A stretch of 63,548 nt of DNA from Streptomyces alfalfae (GTDB lineage: Bacteria; Actinomycetota; Actinomycetes; Streptomycetales; Streptomycetaceae): contig NZ_QEXM01000047.1 of assembly GCF_004127445.1 (NCBI RefSeq), positions 1 to 63,548 of the forward strand, written 5' to 3'. The notes under the pieces are model-generated. The model made no database searches. It was not told where the DNA came from and worked only from the letters and a program-made list of their open reading frames with translations. The position numbers and the translations under genes are program-made. Shown piece by piece: positions 1 to 8,291 of the stretch; within the stretch, counting starts at the first letter, position 1; each line of letters begins with the position of its first letter.

Positions 1-974
1 CCCGCCAGGCGGCCGTGGCCCGCGCCGTCGCGGCCCGCCCCGCTCCCACCGTCCGGCGGCGCGGACATGCGCCCCGTGTCGACGTATTCCTGGAGCAGCC
101 GCTCGGCCCCCGCCGCGTCGAGGCGCCGCCTCGGGTCCCGCTCCAGCAGGCCGCTGACGACGGGGAGGAGCGGGGCCGCGCGCTCCGGCGGCCGGATCTC
201 CTCGTATATGACGGCGTGCAGGACACCGCCGATCGAGTCCCTGCGGAAGGGCGACTCGCCCGCGAGCGCGGTGACCAGCAGCGCGCCGAGCGACCAGAGG
301 TCGGAGGCGGGGCCGGTCCGCTCCCCCGCGATGCGCTCCGGCGCGGTGTACTCCGGCGAGCCGACGAACGACCCCACTTCCGTCAGCGTCGTCGCCCCGC
401 TGACCTGCGCGATCCCGAAGTCGGTGAGCACCACACGGCCGCCGGCCCGCTCCACGAGCACATTGGCGGGCTTCAGGTCGCGGTGCAGGATGCCCGCCTC
501 GTGTGCGGTGCTCAGGGCGCCGAGCAGGTCAATGCCCATCCTGGCGACGGTCTGCGCGTCGAGCGGCCCGGTCCGGCCGATCTGCCGGGCCAGCGATCCG
601 CCCTCGATCAGCTCCATGACGATGTAGGGCTGCTCGGCGTGCTCGACGACGTCGTGGACGACGACGATGTGCGGGTGCCGCAACTGGGCGACCGCACGGG
701 CCTCGCGCAGGGTGCGCTCGCGCTGCTGGGCGGCCTCGGTGTCGGACAGCGTCTCGTCCCTGTCCAGTTCCTTGACGGCGACCTGACGGCCCAGCAGCAG
801 GTCCGTGGCGCGCCACACCGTTCCCATGCCGCCCCGGCCGAGCCGCGCGTCGAGGCGGTAACGGCCCGCGATCACCCGGGCGTTGCCCTCGTCCCCCACG
901 GCGTCGGCGTCCCCGCCGCCGGCTCTGCCCGCGCCGGCGCCGGCCGCGCCGGCGTGGTCTCCCAGGCTCCCCAT
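1..974 (-). CDS. Ser/Thr protein kinase, C-terminus cut by window edge
   Basis: This reading frame is open from an ATG at 974 to the window edge, so the C-terminal part is missing. After an Ala/Gly-rich leader of about 35 residues comes a complete Hanks-type kinase domain. It has a glycine loop (GRGGMG, residues 47-52), the VAVK lysine at about 68, HRDLKPAN, DFG and a PE(Y)TAPER activation-loop end. All catalytic residues are present, so it should phosphorylate Ser/Thr in the cytoplasm. Nearby upstream ATGs are out of frame, which supports this start. It is the most downstream of four kinase genes in a row on this strand. Whether it has a membrane segment cannot be seen. Confidence 0.88.
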   Translation of the reverse strand, partial: MGSLGDHAGAAGAGAGRAGGGDADAVGDEGNARVIAGRYRLDARLGRGGMGTVWRATDLLLGRQVAVKELDRDETLSDTEAAQQRERTLREARAVAQLRHPHIVVVHDVVEHAEQPYIVMELIEGGSLARQIGRTGPLDAQTVARMGIDLLGALSTAHEAGILHRDLKPANVLVERAGGRVVLTDFGIAQVSGATTLTEVGSFVGSPEYTAPERIAGERTGPASDLWSLGALLVTALAGESPFRRDSIGGVLHAVIYEEIRPPERAAPLLPVVSGLLERDPRRRLDAAGAERLLQEYVDTGRMSAPPDGGSGAGRDGAGHGRLA

Positions 975-1087
975 GCGGCCATCATGCCCCACACGTGTAC
1001 GAAGGAAATGGGTCTCCGCGCCGGGCGGCTGGTTCCGGCCGCAGCCACCGGGCGTCCCTCTGGCACACCGGAGCACCCGGGGCCGCG

Positions 1088-2731
1088 TCAGCGCTCCCGC
1101 CAGCCCCGGAGCATCGAGTCGAACTGCTGCCGGGTCTTGTCCCAGCCCTCGGCGGGGGCCGAGAGGTAGAGGGCGTACTCGACGCCGTCCTTGCTGATGT
1201 AAATCTGTTCGATGGCCCGCCGGGGGCCTCTGGTGGTGTCGTTCGCCCCGGCGGTCCAGCTGAACTCCCAGAGGGCTCCGTGCCGGCTGCGGAACGTGTT
1301 CGCGTCCAGATGCAGCCGCCGGTAGTCCTGGTACTTCCGCAGGCCCTTCTCCAGGTCCAGTTGATGCGTGTACGGGGAGTCGAAGTCCGGGCTCTTGTCG
1401 ACGCCGATCCGCAGGAAGCGGCGTCCGCCGTCCGGCGTGTAGTCCACCTGGCTGCCGTTCGCCTGGCGCTTCCAGCCCTTGGGCAGCATGAGGCTGAAGC
1501 CGTCGGGGTCGTTCACGCGCACCCAGTCGGCGGGTATGCCGCGCGCGGGCTCCCCCGCCTCCTCGCTCGCGCTCTGCCCCTGGCCGCCGCCGTCGCCGGT
1601 GAGGTGCAGGAAGCCGAGGACCCCGCCGCCGCCGAGCAGCGCGGCCGCGACCACGAGGGCGGCGACGGCGAGCCCGCGGCGGCGCGGCGCGGCCGGAGCC
1701 GCCGCGGGGCCCCGGCCGTGGACGTCGTGGCCGCCGCCGGACCCCTGGACGGCCGTGACGGGCCCCGCCCCGTGCGAAGTCGCCGCGCCGTGCGGGGCCG
1801 TCGAGCCGTACGGGGTGGTCCGGCCGTACGAGGCAGCCGGATGCGCACGAGCGGGGTGCACCTGGGTCGGCACGTACGCCTGCGCCTCGGTCGGCCGCCG
1901 TCCCTCCGCGGCCTCGGCCAGCATCGACTCGGCCTCCTCTGCGGTCGGCCTGGCCGCCGGGTCCTTGCGCAGGAGCGCCTCGATGACGGGGGCCAGCGGG
2001 CCCGCGTGCGCGGGCGGTGACGGCTCCTCGGTGACCACGGCCTGCATGGTGCCGAGCGGCGACGTGCGCCGGAACGGCGAGGTGCCCTCGACCGCCGTGT
2101 ACAGCGTGGCCCCGAGCGCCCACAGGTCCGAGGCCGGTCCCGGGTTGGCGCCGCTGACCCGCTCGGGCGCGAGGTAGTCGACGGAACCGACGACCTCGCC
2201 GGTGCGCGTGATCGTCGAGTCGCCTTCGATCGCGGCGATCCCGAAGTCGGTGAGCAGGATGCGGCGGTCGTCGGCGAGCAGGACGTTGCCGGGCTTGACG
2301 TCGCGGTGCAGCACCCCTGCGGTGTGCGCGGCCCGCAGTGCCTTCAGGGTCCACAGGCCGATCCGGGCGGCCTCGACCGGGTCGACGCGGCCCCGGTCCT
2401 TGACGGCGTCCGCGAGCGAACAGCCCTCGACCAGTTCCATCACGATCCAGGGACGGTCGTCGTACTGGATGACGTCATGGACGGTGACGACGGCGGGGTG
2501 GTTGATCCTGGCCGCCGCCCGCGCCTCCGTCTGCGTGCGCGCGAAGAGGACCGCGCGGTCGGCCTCCTGCACGAACTGCGCGGCCGTCAGTTCCTTGACG
2601 GCGACGGTACGGTGCAGCACCTCGTCCTGCGCGCGCCACACCCGTCCCATGCCACCGCGGCCAATGGACTCACCGAGACGGTAGCGGCCCGCGAGGAGCA
2701 GGCCCTGGCTCTGATTCACGTTCCCCCGCAA
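1088..2731 (-). CDS. Membrane Ser/Thr protein kinase with extracytoplasmic domain
   Basis: This is a 547-residue Hanks-type kinase. Residues 17-275 are the kinase domain: GRGGMG loop at 25-30, lysine 46, HRD 142-144, DFG 162-164 and APE 188-190, so it should be active. A low-complexity linker rich in Ala, Gly, His and Thr (about 280-350) leads to one transmembrane helix (about 353-377). The C-terminal 150 residues lie outside the membrane and begin with a GFSLMLPKGW motif. The same kind of domain ends the next two kinases. It lacks PASTA repeats, so the ligand is unlikely to be muropeptide by the PknB model. The gene follows the pseudokinase gene after 183 nt. Confidence 0.92.
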   Translation of the reverse strand: MRGNVNQSQGLLLAGRYRLGESIGRGGMGRVWRAQDEVLHRTVAVKELTAAQFVQEADRAVLFARTQTEARAAARINHPAVVTVHDVIQYDDRPWIVMELVEGCSLADAVKDRGRVDPVEAARIGLWTLKALRAAHTAGVLHRDVKPGNVLLADDRRILLTDFGIAAIEGDSTITRTGEVVGSVDYLAPERVSGANPGPASDLWALGATLYTAVEGTSPFRRTSPLGTMQAVVTEEPSPPAHAGPLAPVIEALLRKDPAARPTAEEAESMLAEAAEGRRPTEAQAYVPTQVHPARAHPAASYGRTTPYGSTAPHGAATSHGAGPVTAVQGSGGGHDVHGRGPAAAPAAPRRRGLAVAALVVAAALLGGGGVLGFLHLTGDGGGQGQSASEEAGEPARGIPADWVRVNDPDGFSLMLPKGWKRQANGSQVDYTPDGGRRFLRIGVDKSPDFDSPYTHQLDLEKGLRKYQDYRRLHLDANTFRSRHGALWEFSWTAGANDTTRGPRRAIEQIYISKDGVEYALYLSAPAEGWDKTRQQFDSMLRGWRER

Positions 2732-2829
2732 TGGTATTGACAGGGCCAGGTTAAGGAGCGGGCCGCGTGCAGGGAACCGCAGGGGGGTCGCGGAGACCTC
2801 AATGTGACGCTTGCCGCTGATGTCCTGAC

Positions 2830-2845
2830 GGGGCAGATCTGCCCC
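2830..2845. repeat. Perfect 16-bp palindrome between kinase genes
   Basis: GGGGCAGATCTGCCCC reads identically on both strands. It lies between the pseudokinase stop and the start of the next kinase. As RNA it gives a six-pair stem with a GAUC loop and could end the pseudokinase transcript. As DNA it could be an operator for the kinase at 1088-2731. Confidence 0.5.
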
Positions 2846-2888
2846 TCCCGGTGTGGCCGGGCAGTCTTCTGAGGGCCCGTCGGAGAGC

Positions 2889-2933
2889 CAACCGGAGACT
2901 TGGTAACCGGAGGGTCAACCGGAGACGTGGTAA
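2889..2933. repeat. Direct repeat duplicating the end of the pseudokinase gene
   Basis: Two 18-bp copies (2889-2906 and 2916-2933) differ at one base and start 27 bp apart. The second copy holds the last codons of the pseudokinase gene, and the first is just past its stop. This looks like a small local duplication of the 3' end. Confidence 0.55.
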
Positions 2934-5683
2934 GTGGTGGACGCCTGTTCGTAGAGCCGCGTCACCTCGTCGCGCTCGGCCTCCGGACCGCGCACCTGCA
3001 CCACGTGGTACTTGCCTCCGACGACCATCGCGAGATTGCGTACGTACAGCTCGCGGCCCGCGTCGTCCTGCCAGGTGAACTGCCCCTCGGCCATGGCACG
3101 GCCGCCCACGTCGATGCGCCGCATCCCGCTGGAGGTGGCCCAGGAGGAGTCGCGGAACGGCTGCAGTTCCCGCTCGTGCTCGCGCTGGTACTTCATGGGG
3201 TCGCGGCCGTAGCCGTCGGTCGTGTCGCGGCCCGGCACCACGAGGAGCTCGAAGTCGCCGTGGGTGTAACGGACCTGCCCGCGGCCGTTCTTCGGCTGCC
3301 GGTCCCAGCCGCGCGCGACGGCCACGCGGAAGCCCTCGGTGTCCTTGCGCAGGGTGAACCCCTGCGCCACCTCGGGCCCGGTGGTCTGCGGCTGCTGCGA
3401 ACCGCGGTTCTTGCCGGACGTGTCCTCGCCCTTGCCCTTGTCCCCGCCCTCACCGGGCTTCTCCTCGTGGCTGGGGTCGGGGTTCGGCGGCGCCGCCGAA
3501 CCGGCCTCGCCCGCGGCCCCGGCCCGGTCGCCCGAGCCGCCCTCGTCGTTCTTGGGCATGAACAGCATGGCGTACGCGATCGCCGCCACGAGGCCGATCA
3601 GGATGGCGAGCAGCAGCAGCCGCCCCAGCGAACGCGGGCGCGCCGGGCCGCGCTCCCGCGACGCGGGCGCGGCCTCGCGCGGGGGCGGGGTCCCCCGCAG
3701 GTTCTGCGGCTCGCGCGGCGGCGCGGACGCCCGCACGGCCTTGCCCTTGCCGCGCTTGTGCCGGCCGTGCCCACCGGTGGTGGCGGGCGCGGACGCCCGG
3801 CGCTTGCGCACGACCTCGCCGCGGCGGCGCACGATGGGCAGCCGCCCCGCGTCGTACGGCGGCACCGGCACGACGTGCGCCCCCGCCTCCGGCTCCGGCG
3901 CGGACCGCACCAGCGAGCGGAGCCAGCCGCCGACCTCCTCGAAGTCCAGGCGCTCGGTGGGGTCCTGACGCAGCAGCGACTCCACGACGGGCCGCAGCGG
4001 CCCGCACTCCTCGGCGAAGGCGGGCGGTTCCGCGCACACCATCTGCACCAGCTCGGCGGTGCTGTCCTCGGGGTAGGGCGCGTGGCCCTGCACGGCCCGG
4101 AAGAGGAGCGCGCCCAGGGCCCACAGGTCGGTGGCCGGTCCGATCGGCGCGGCGAGCTGCCAGTTCTCGTGCACGGGGCCCGCCTGCTCGGGCGCCCACC
4201 GCTCGGTGACGGCGCCCACCACGACCATGCGGGCATGCCGCGCCCGCTCGGCGTCCAGAGCGCTCCCCGGCCCCCGCCGCGCCTCCCCGCCGTCTCCCCA
4301 CTCACCGAAGCCGCCGGCGCCGGCGCCGACAGGGGTTGGGGTCGGGGTGGCTTCCGGGGCGGGGGGCGTGGACCCGGCGCGCGGGGCGAACGGCGTGCCG
4401 GAGCCTCGCGGGGCAGCGTGCGGGGCGTCGGTCGCGGGTGCGCCGCCGAGGTCGCGGGACCCCGTGTAGGGGCCGCCCTCGCGGGTGCGCGGCGCCGGAG
4501 TGCCCGTGCGGGCCGCCGGGACGCCGCCGCGGGGCGCCGCGCCGTGCCACGGCTTCGTCTCGGCCACTCCGTAGGGGTCCGTGATCCGTCCGGGCGGCCC
4601 GGGCTCCGCCTCGCGCCCCGAGGGTCCGGCCGCCCTGCCCGGCCCGCTCTCGCCGCCGCTCCGCGGCTGCGGCACCCCGCGCCCGCCGCCCTCCTCGTCG
4701 CCGACGCGCGCCGCGGCCCTCGTGCCCGCCCGGTACGCCGCGATGGCCGACCCCGCATGCGCGGTCCGCGCGTCGCTCCACGCCGCCCCCGCGGTGTCCG
4801 CCACCTCGACGGCACGCCGCACCGCGGAATCCGCGAAGCCCGCCGCAGGCGCCGGTTCGAGCGCCTCGTCCCCCGGTTCGTCCTCACGGTCGCCGTCGAG
4901 GCCCGGCTCGAAGGCCCCTTCGTACGCGGACACGCCCTCGTATAGGGACACGTCCTCGTACGCCGACACGTTCCCGACGGAGCCCGCCGAACCGGCCGCC
5001 TCTCCGGCCTCCACCGGCCGCGGGTCGTACCCGCACAAGGCTTCCTCGGCCGCTCCCGCCGCCAGGCCGGTCAGCATCACGCGGCCGTCGTCGCAGATGA
5101 GCACCGTGCGGGCAGTGATGTTGCGGTGGACCCAGCCGTGTGCGTGCAGCACGCGCAGCGCCGCGAGGACGTCCGCGGCGACCTCGGCCGCCCGGTACGG
5201 GCTCAGCGGCCGGTCGGCGAGGAGCGCCGCCAGCGGCCTCGCCGACACCAGTTCGCTCACTATCCACAGCGAGCCGCCCTCGGCGAACACGTCGAAGACC
5301 TGGTCGAGCCGCGGGTGATCGGGTATCTGCGCGGCGGTCTGCGCCGCCTCCATGGCGCGCCGCACCGCCGGGTCCGTGGGCCTGCGCGTCGTCCGCGCCG
5401 AGGCCCGCCGCATGCCGCCGGAGGCACCTGGCCGGGGCGCGAACCCTTCGGGCAGGTCGTCCTCGTCGAGGACCTCCGCCTCGACGACCTCGGGCAACGG
5501 GACCTGCCTGACCAGGACTTCCTGCCCGCTGTACGTGTCAAAGGCACGCGACTCGGCCAGTTCGTACTCGTCCGTGGGCGGTAACGGCAGGCGGTAGCGG
5601 TCGGCGAGCACCCGACCCGCGTAGTCGTCCACGATGCCTTCCCCGTCCGCCCGGTGGTCAATTCCGTTCGTCTTGCGGCTCAT
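2915..5683 (-). CDS. Membrane pseudokinase with large insert in the activation segment
   Basis: This 922-residue protein has the fold landmarks of a Hanks kinase but has lost the catalytic residues. The glycine loop is gone. The VAVK lysine is replaced by Arg (VLVRQ, residue 59). HRD is HRN (186-188), the later Lys and Asn are both Thr, and DFG is replaced (LTGLAAG, about 204-210). APE (497-499) and the DLWALG motif remain. Between the former DFG and APE lies an insert of about 275 residues that is Gly/Pro/Ala-rich and looks disordered. A transmembrane helix (about 686-709) leads to an extracytoplasmic domain of about 150 residues with GFRVAVARGW, like those of the neighbouring kinases. It probably acts as a scaffold or regulator of them. 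No strong ribosome-binding site precedes the ATG. Confidence 0.9.
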   Translation of the reverse strand: MSRKTNGIDHRADGEGIVDDYAGRVLADRYRLPLPPTDEYELAESRAFDTYSGQEVLVRQVPLPEVVEAEVLDEDDLPEGFAPRPGASGGMRRASARTTRRPTDPAVRRAMEAAQTAAQIPDHPRLDQVFDVFAEGGSLWIVSELVSARPLAALLADRPLSPYRAAEVAADVLAALRVLHAHGWVHRNITARTVLICDDGRVMLTGLAAGAAEEALCGYDPRPVEAGEAAGSAGSVGNVSAYEDVSLYEGVSAYEGAFEPGLDGDREDEPGDEALEPAPAAGFADSAVRRAVEVADTAGAAWSDARTAHAGSAIAAYRAGTRAAARVGDEEGGGRGVPQPRSGGESGPGRAAGPSGREAEPGPPGRITDPYGVAETKPWHGAAPRGGVPAARTGTPAPRTREGGPYTGSRDLGGAPATDAPHAAPRGSGTPFAPRAGSTPPAPEATPTPTPVGAGAGGFGEWGDGGEARRGPGSALDAERARHARMVVVGAVTERWAPEQAGPVHENWQLAAPIGPATDLWALGALLFRAVQGHAPYPEDSTAELVQMVCAEPPAFAEECGPLRPVVESLLRQDPTERLDFEEVGGWLRSLVRSAPEPEAGAHVVPVPPYDAGRLPIVRRRGEVVRKRRASAPATTGGHGRHKRGKGKAVRASAPPREPQNLRGTPPPREAAPASRERGPARPRSLGRLLLLAILIGLVAAIAYAMLFMPKNDEGGSGDRAGAAGEAGSAAPPNPDPSHEEKPGEGGDKGKGEDTSGKNRGSQQPQTTGPEVAQGFTLRKDTEGFRVAVARGWDRQPKNGRGQVRYTHGDFELLVVPGRDTTDGYGRDPMKYQREHERELQPFRDSSWATSSGMRRIDVGGRAMAEGQFTWQDDAGRELYVRNLAMVVGGKYHVVQVRGPEAERDEVTRLYEQASTTYHVSG
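4913..4966 (-). repeat. Three 18-bp repeats coding an S-x-Y-E motif
   Basis: Within the pseudokinase insert, residues 240-257 read SAYEDV, SLYEGV, SAYEGA, which is three copies of a six-residue unit with an invariant Tyr-Glu. Conservation of the acidic tyrosine suggests a short linear binding motif. This is inference. Confidence 0.6.
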
Positions 5684-5697
5684 TGCGGCTTGTCACG

Positions 5698-5726
5698 CCT
5701 CTATTGCGGCTGCGCAGGGTCCGCAA
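5698..5726 (-). promoter_or_regulatory. Possible promoter of the pseudokinase gene
   Basis: On the minus strand, TTGCGG (5721-5726) is followed after 17 nt by TAGAGG (5698-5703), 15 nt before the ATG. Spacing is right for a HrdB-type promoter but both boxes are imperfect. Confidence 0.35.
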
Positions 5727-5880
5727 GCATTCACGATACGTGCCCTACCCGCACCGCAATGAGGCGATTCGAGATCTCGGCGCCGAAATCTCGCGCCGGA
5801 GCCCGCGGGCCGGGTCCCCCCACCGGCCGAGCCGGCCCGGCACCGCGAGCGGTCCGGGCCGGGGCCGTGCGCGCCCTGGT

Positions 5881-7878
5881 TCAGGACTTCGGCTGGAACG
5901 TCCGCGTGAACGTCTTCCATGCGGAACGCCGCTGGTCACCGCCCCAGTCGTCGGCCTTGGCCGTGTACATCAATCCGTATCCGAGGCCGCTGTTGACGAC
6001 GAAGCCGCGATCCACGGAGCGGTACTTGGTCCCGCCGTCCACGTAGGTGAACTCCCAGTCGGCGGTGTTCCAGCCGCGGAAGTCCACCTTCTCGATGCGA
6101 ATCCGGTCGTACTGCGACCGGACCATGTAGTTCTCCTGGTTCTTCCAGTCGCTCACCGGGTTGTCCTTGGGCGTCGTCGTCCATCCGACGAGCAGCTTCT
6201 GCCCGTCGGGGCCGCTGAACCGCGCGCCCGCGCGGCTCGTGGTCTGGAACTTCCACCCCTTCGGCAGCCCGATCTTGAAGCCCTGGTCGTGCTTGTACGT
6301 CGACGCGGCGCCGTCCTCGGGCTTCTTCTCCTCGTCCTTGCCCGGATCGTGGCCCTGGCCCTCGTCGGCGTCCTCGCCCTTGCCCGGGTCCTCGGTCCTG
6401 CCCTCGCCCTGGGCCTGGTCCTCGCCGTCGCCCGAACCGGCGCCCTTGTCCGAGCCCTTGCCGTCCTTGCCGTTGTCGTCCCCGGCGGTCGCCCCGCTGG
6501 ACGCGGCCTTGTCGCCGCCCTTGTTGTCCTCGCCGGAGCCGCTGTCGTCGCCGGAGAGCGCGAAGGCGAGCACCGTGCCGAGCACCGCGAGCACGGCCAC
6601 CACGCTCACTATCACCAGCGTCCGCCGCGGCACCACGTCGGTGAGCGACGCCTTGGGCGGCACCCTCGGGGCACCCCTCGGCGGCGTCCCGAGGGGCGGC
6701 GCCGAGGCCGTGCCGGGCGCGCTCCCGGCGCCCGCGCCGACCCCACCGCTGCCCGTGCCGCCGGCCGTCGCCGCGCCCGCGCCGGTCGCCGCGCCGGGCG
6801 TGGTCGCCTTGCGGACCGACCGGAAGGCGTCCTTCAGCCGGTCGGCGGCCTCCTCGGCCTTGCTCCCGACACCGGCGGCCGCACCCGCGCCCGCGGCGGC
6901 GCCCGCCTTCTTCGCGGGCCTGGCCTGACCGCCCGGCTTCGACTGCTTGGCCGGCTTCTTCGGGAGCGGCGGCAGCGGCACCACCTTCGTCGCCTCGACC
7001 GGCTCCGGCTCCGCCGCGGCCTCCGGAGCGTGGATGACGTCCCGCAGGAGCGCCCGCGCCCCCGCGTCGTCGAGCCGCTGGGCGGGGTCCTTGGCGAGCA
7101 GGCCGTAGATGACCTTCTCCAGGGCGGGGCCGGCGTTCGTGGGCCGCTCCACGTCCTCGGTCATCACCGCGGTGAGGGTCGCGATGGCCGAACCCTTGTC
7201 GTAGGGCGGCACGCCCTCCACCGCGGCGTACAGCAGGCCGCCCAGTGACCAGAGGTCGGCCGCCGGGCCCGGCTTGTGGCCGCGGGCGCGCTCGGGCGAG
7301 ATGTACGAGGGTGCGCCGACGAGCATGCCCGTGGACGTGATGGACGGGTCACCCTCGACCTGCGCGATGCCGAAGTCCGTGAGGACCACCCGGCCGTCCT
7401 CGGCGATCAGCACGTTCGACGGCTTCACGTCGCGGTGCAGGATGCCCTCGCGGTGCGCGGAGCGCAGCACGTCGAGCACGGCGAGGCCGACCTCGGCCGC
7501 CCGCCTCGGCGTGAGCAGTCCGTCCTCGCGGATGACCTCGGCGAGGGACTTGCCCTCCACCAGCTCCATCACGATCCAGGGCCGGTCGTCCTCGTCCACG
7601 ACGTCGTAGACCGTCACGGCGCTGGTGTTGCGGATCCGCGCGATGGCCTTCGCCTCACGCAGCGTGCGCGTGATGAGCCGCCGCTTCTCCTCCTCGTCGA
7701 TGCTCGAGGGGAACCGCAGCTCCTTCACCGCGACCGTACGGCCCAGCGTCTCGTCCTTGGCGCGCCACACCGTGCCCATGCCGCCGCGGCCGAGCACCTC
7801 TCCCAGCCGGTACCGGCCGGCGAGGAGACGTTCGCTCTTGTCCCGACGGGCCTCACCCGTCTGCTCCGCGTCCGACAT
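5881..7878 (-). CDS. Membrane Ser/Thr protein kinase with acidic extracytoplasmic linker
   Basis: This is a 665-residue kinase with every catalytic element: GRGGMG at 30-35, Lys52, HRD 148-150, DFG 168-170 and SPE 194-196. A long Pro/Ala/Gly linker (about 290-415) precedes a transmembrane helix (about 420-442). Outside the membrane comes an unusual stretch of about 80 residues made almost only of Gly, Asp, Glu, Lys and Ser. It is followed by a C-terminal domain starting GFKIGLPKGW that resembles those of the two neighbouring kinases. The ATG has a GAGGGGA ribosome-binding site. It is the first gene of the kinase row in the direction of transcription. Confidence 0.92.
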   Translation of the reverse strand: MSDAEQTGEARRDKSERLLAGRYRLGEVLGRGGMGTVWRAKDETLGRTVAVKELRFPSSIDEEEKRRLITRTLREAKAIARIRNTSAVTVYDVVDEDDRPWIVMELVEGKSLAEVIREDGLLTPRRAAEVGLAVLDVLRSAHREGILHRDVKPSNVLIAEDGRVVLTDFGIAQVEGDPSITSTGMLVGAPSYISPERARGHKPGPAADLWSLGGLLYAAVEGVPPYDKGSAIATLTAVMTEDVERPTNAGPALEKVIYGLLAKDPAQRLDDAGARALLRDVIHAPEAAAEPEPVEATKVVPLPPLPKKPAKQSKPGGQARPAKKAGAAAGAGAAAGVGSKAEEAADRLKDAFRSVRKATTPGAATGAGAATAGGTGSGGVGAGAGSAPGTASAPPLGTPPRGAPRVPPKASLTDVVPRRTLVIVSVVAVLAVLGTVLAFALSGDDSGSGEDNKGGDKAASSGATAGDDNGKDGKGSDKGAGSGDGEDQAQGEGRTEDPGKGEDADEGQGHDPGKDEEKKPEDGAASTYKHDQGFKIGLPKGWKFQTTSRAGARFSGPDGQKLLVGWTTTPKDNPVSDWKNQENYMVRSQYDRIRIEKVDFRGWNTADWEFTYVDGGTKYRSVDRGFVVNSGLGYGLMYTAKADDWGGDQRRSAWKTFTRTFQPKS

Positions 7879-8291
7879 GCGTCCCCTCTGCTGCTACCGC
7901 TGCTACCCGCGCAACCCGCCCTGACAGAGCCTTCATTGTCCCCTACTCGGGGACCACTCGACGCCCAGGGTCCACCGTTGCGCATGACGGCCCGCGCTCG
8001 GGGCGGGACCACCGTGCCCATACCGGGCCCCGGACCGGCCAACCCCCGTACGGGGGGCCTGATCTGCCGGTCCGTCGGCCCCGCCGACTCTCGGCGCGGG
8101 CCACGGAGGCCACTCTTCCGCTGCTCATCGGCCGAGGCAAGGCCCAATCCCCGGCCCTGTGCCCGACAGCCGACGGCTTCCGGCGCGGCGGGCCCTCACG
8201 ACCGGTCACGCCCCGGCCGAAGCGGCCGCCACCGCGGCCCCTCGCGACACCCGACGCCTCGTCAGATAACGGGCGGACGAGGACAAGCGGG
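7879..8291. other. Intergenic region between glpD and the kinase row
   Basis: No gene is supported in these 413 nt. It holds the kinase ribosome-binding site, a 6-bp hairpin (GTCCCC-tactc-GGGGAC, 7938-7954) in the likely 5' leader, and a perfect palindrome CCCCCGTACGGGGG (8043-8056). Nothing else is recognised. Confidence 0.5.

Noticed and set aside
15..1169. A 384-residue plus-strand open frame over the first kinase gene
   Set aside because: It is antisense to a kinase with intact motifs, is Arg/Pro/Ala-rich throughout, and reflects only the high GC content.
2900..4945. A 681-residue plus-strand frame opposite the pseudokinase
   Set aside because: It has no domain or sensible start, and its composition is that of a mirrored GC-rich gene.
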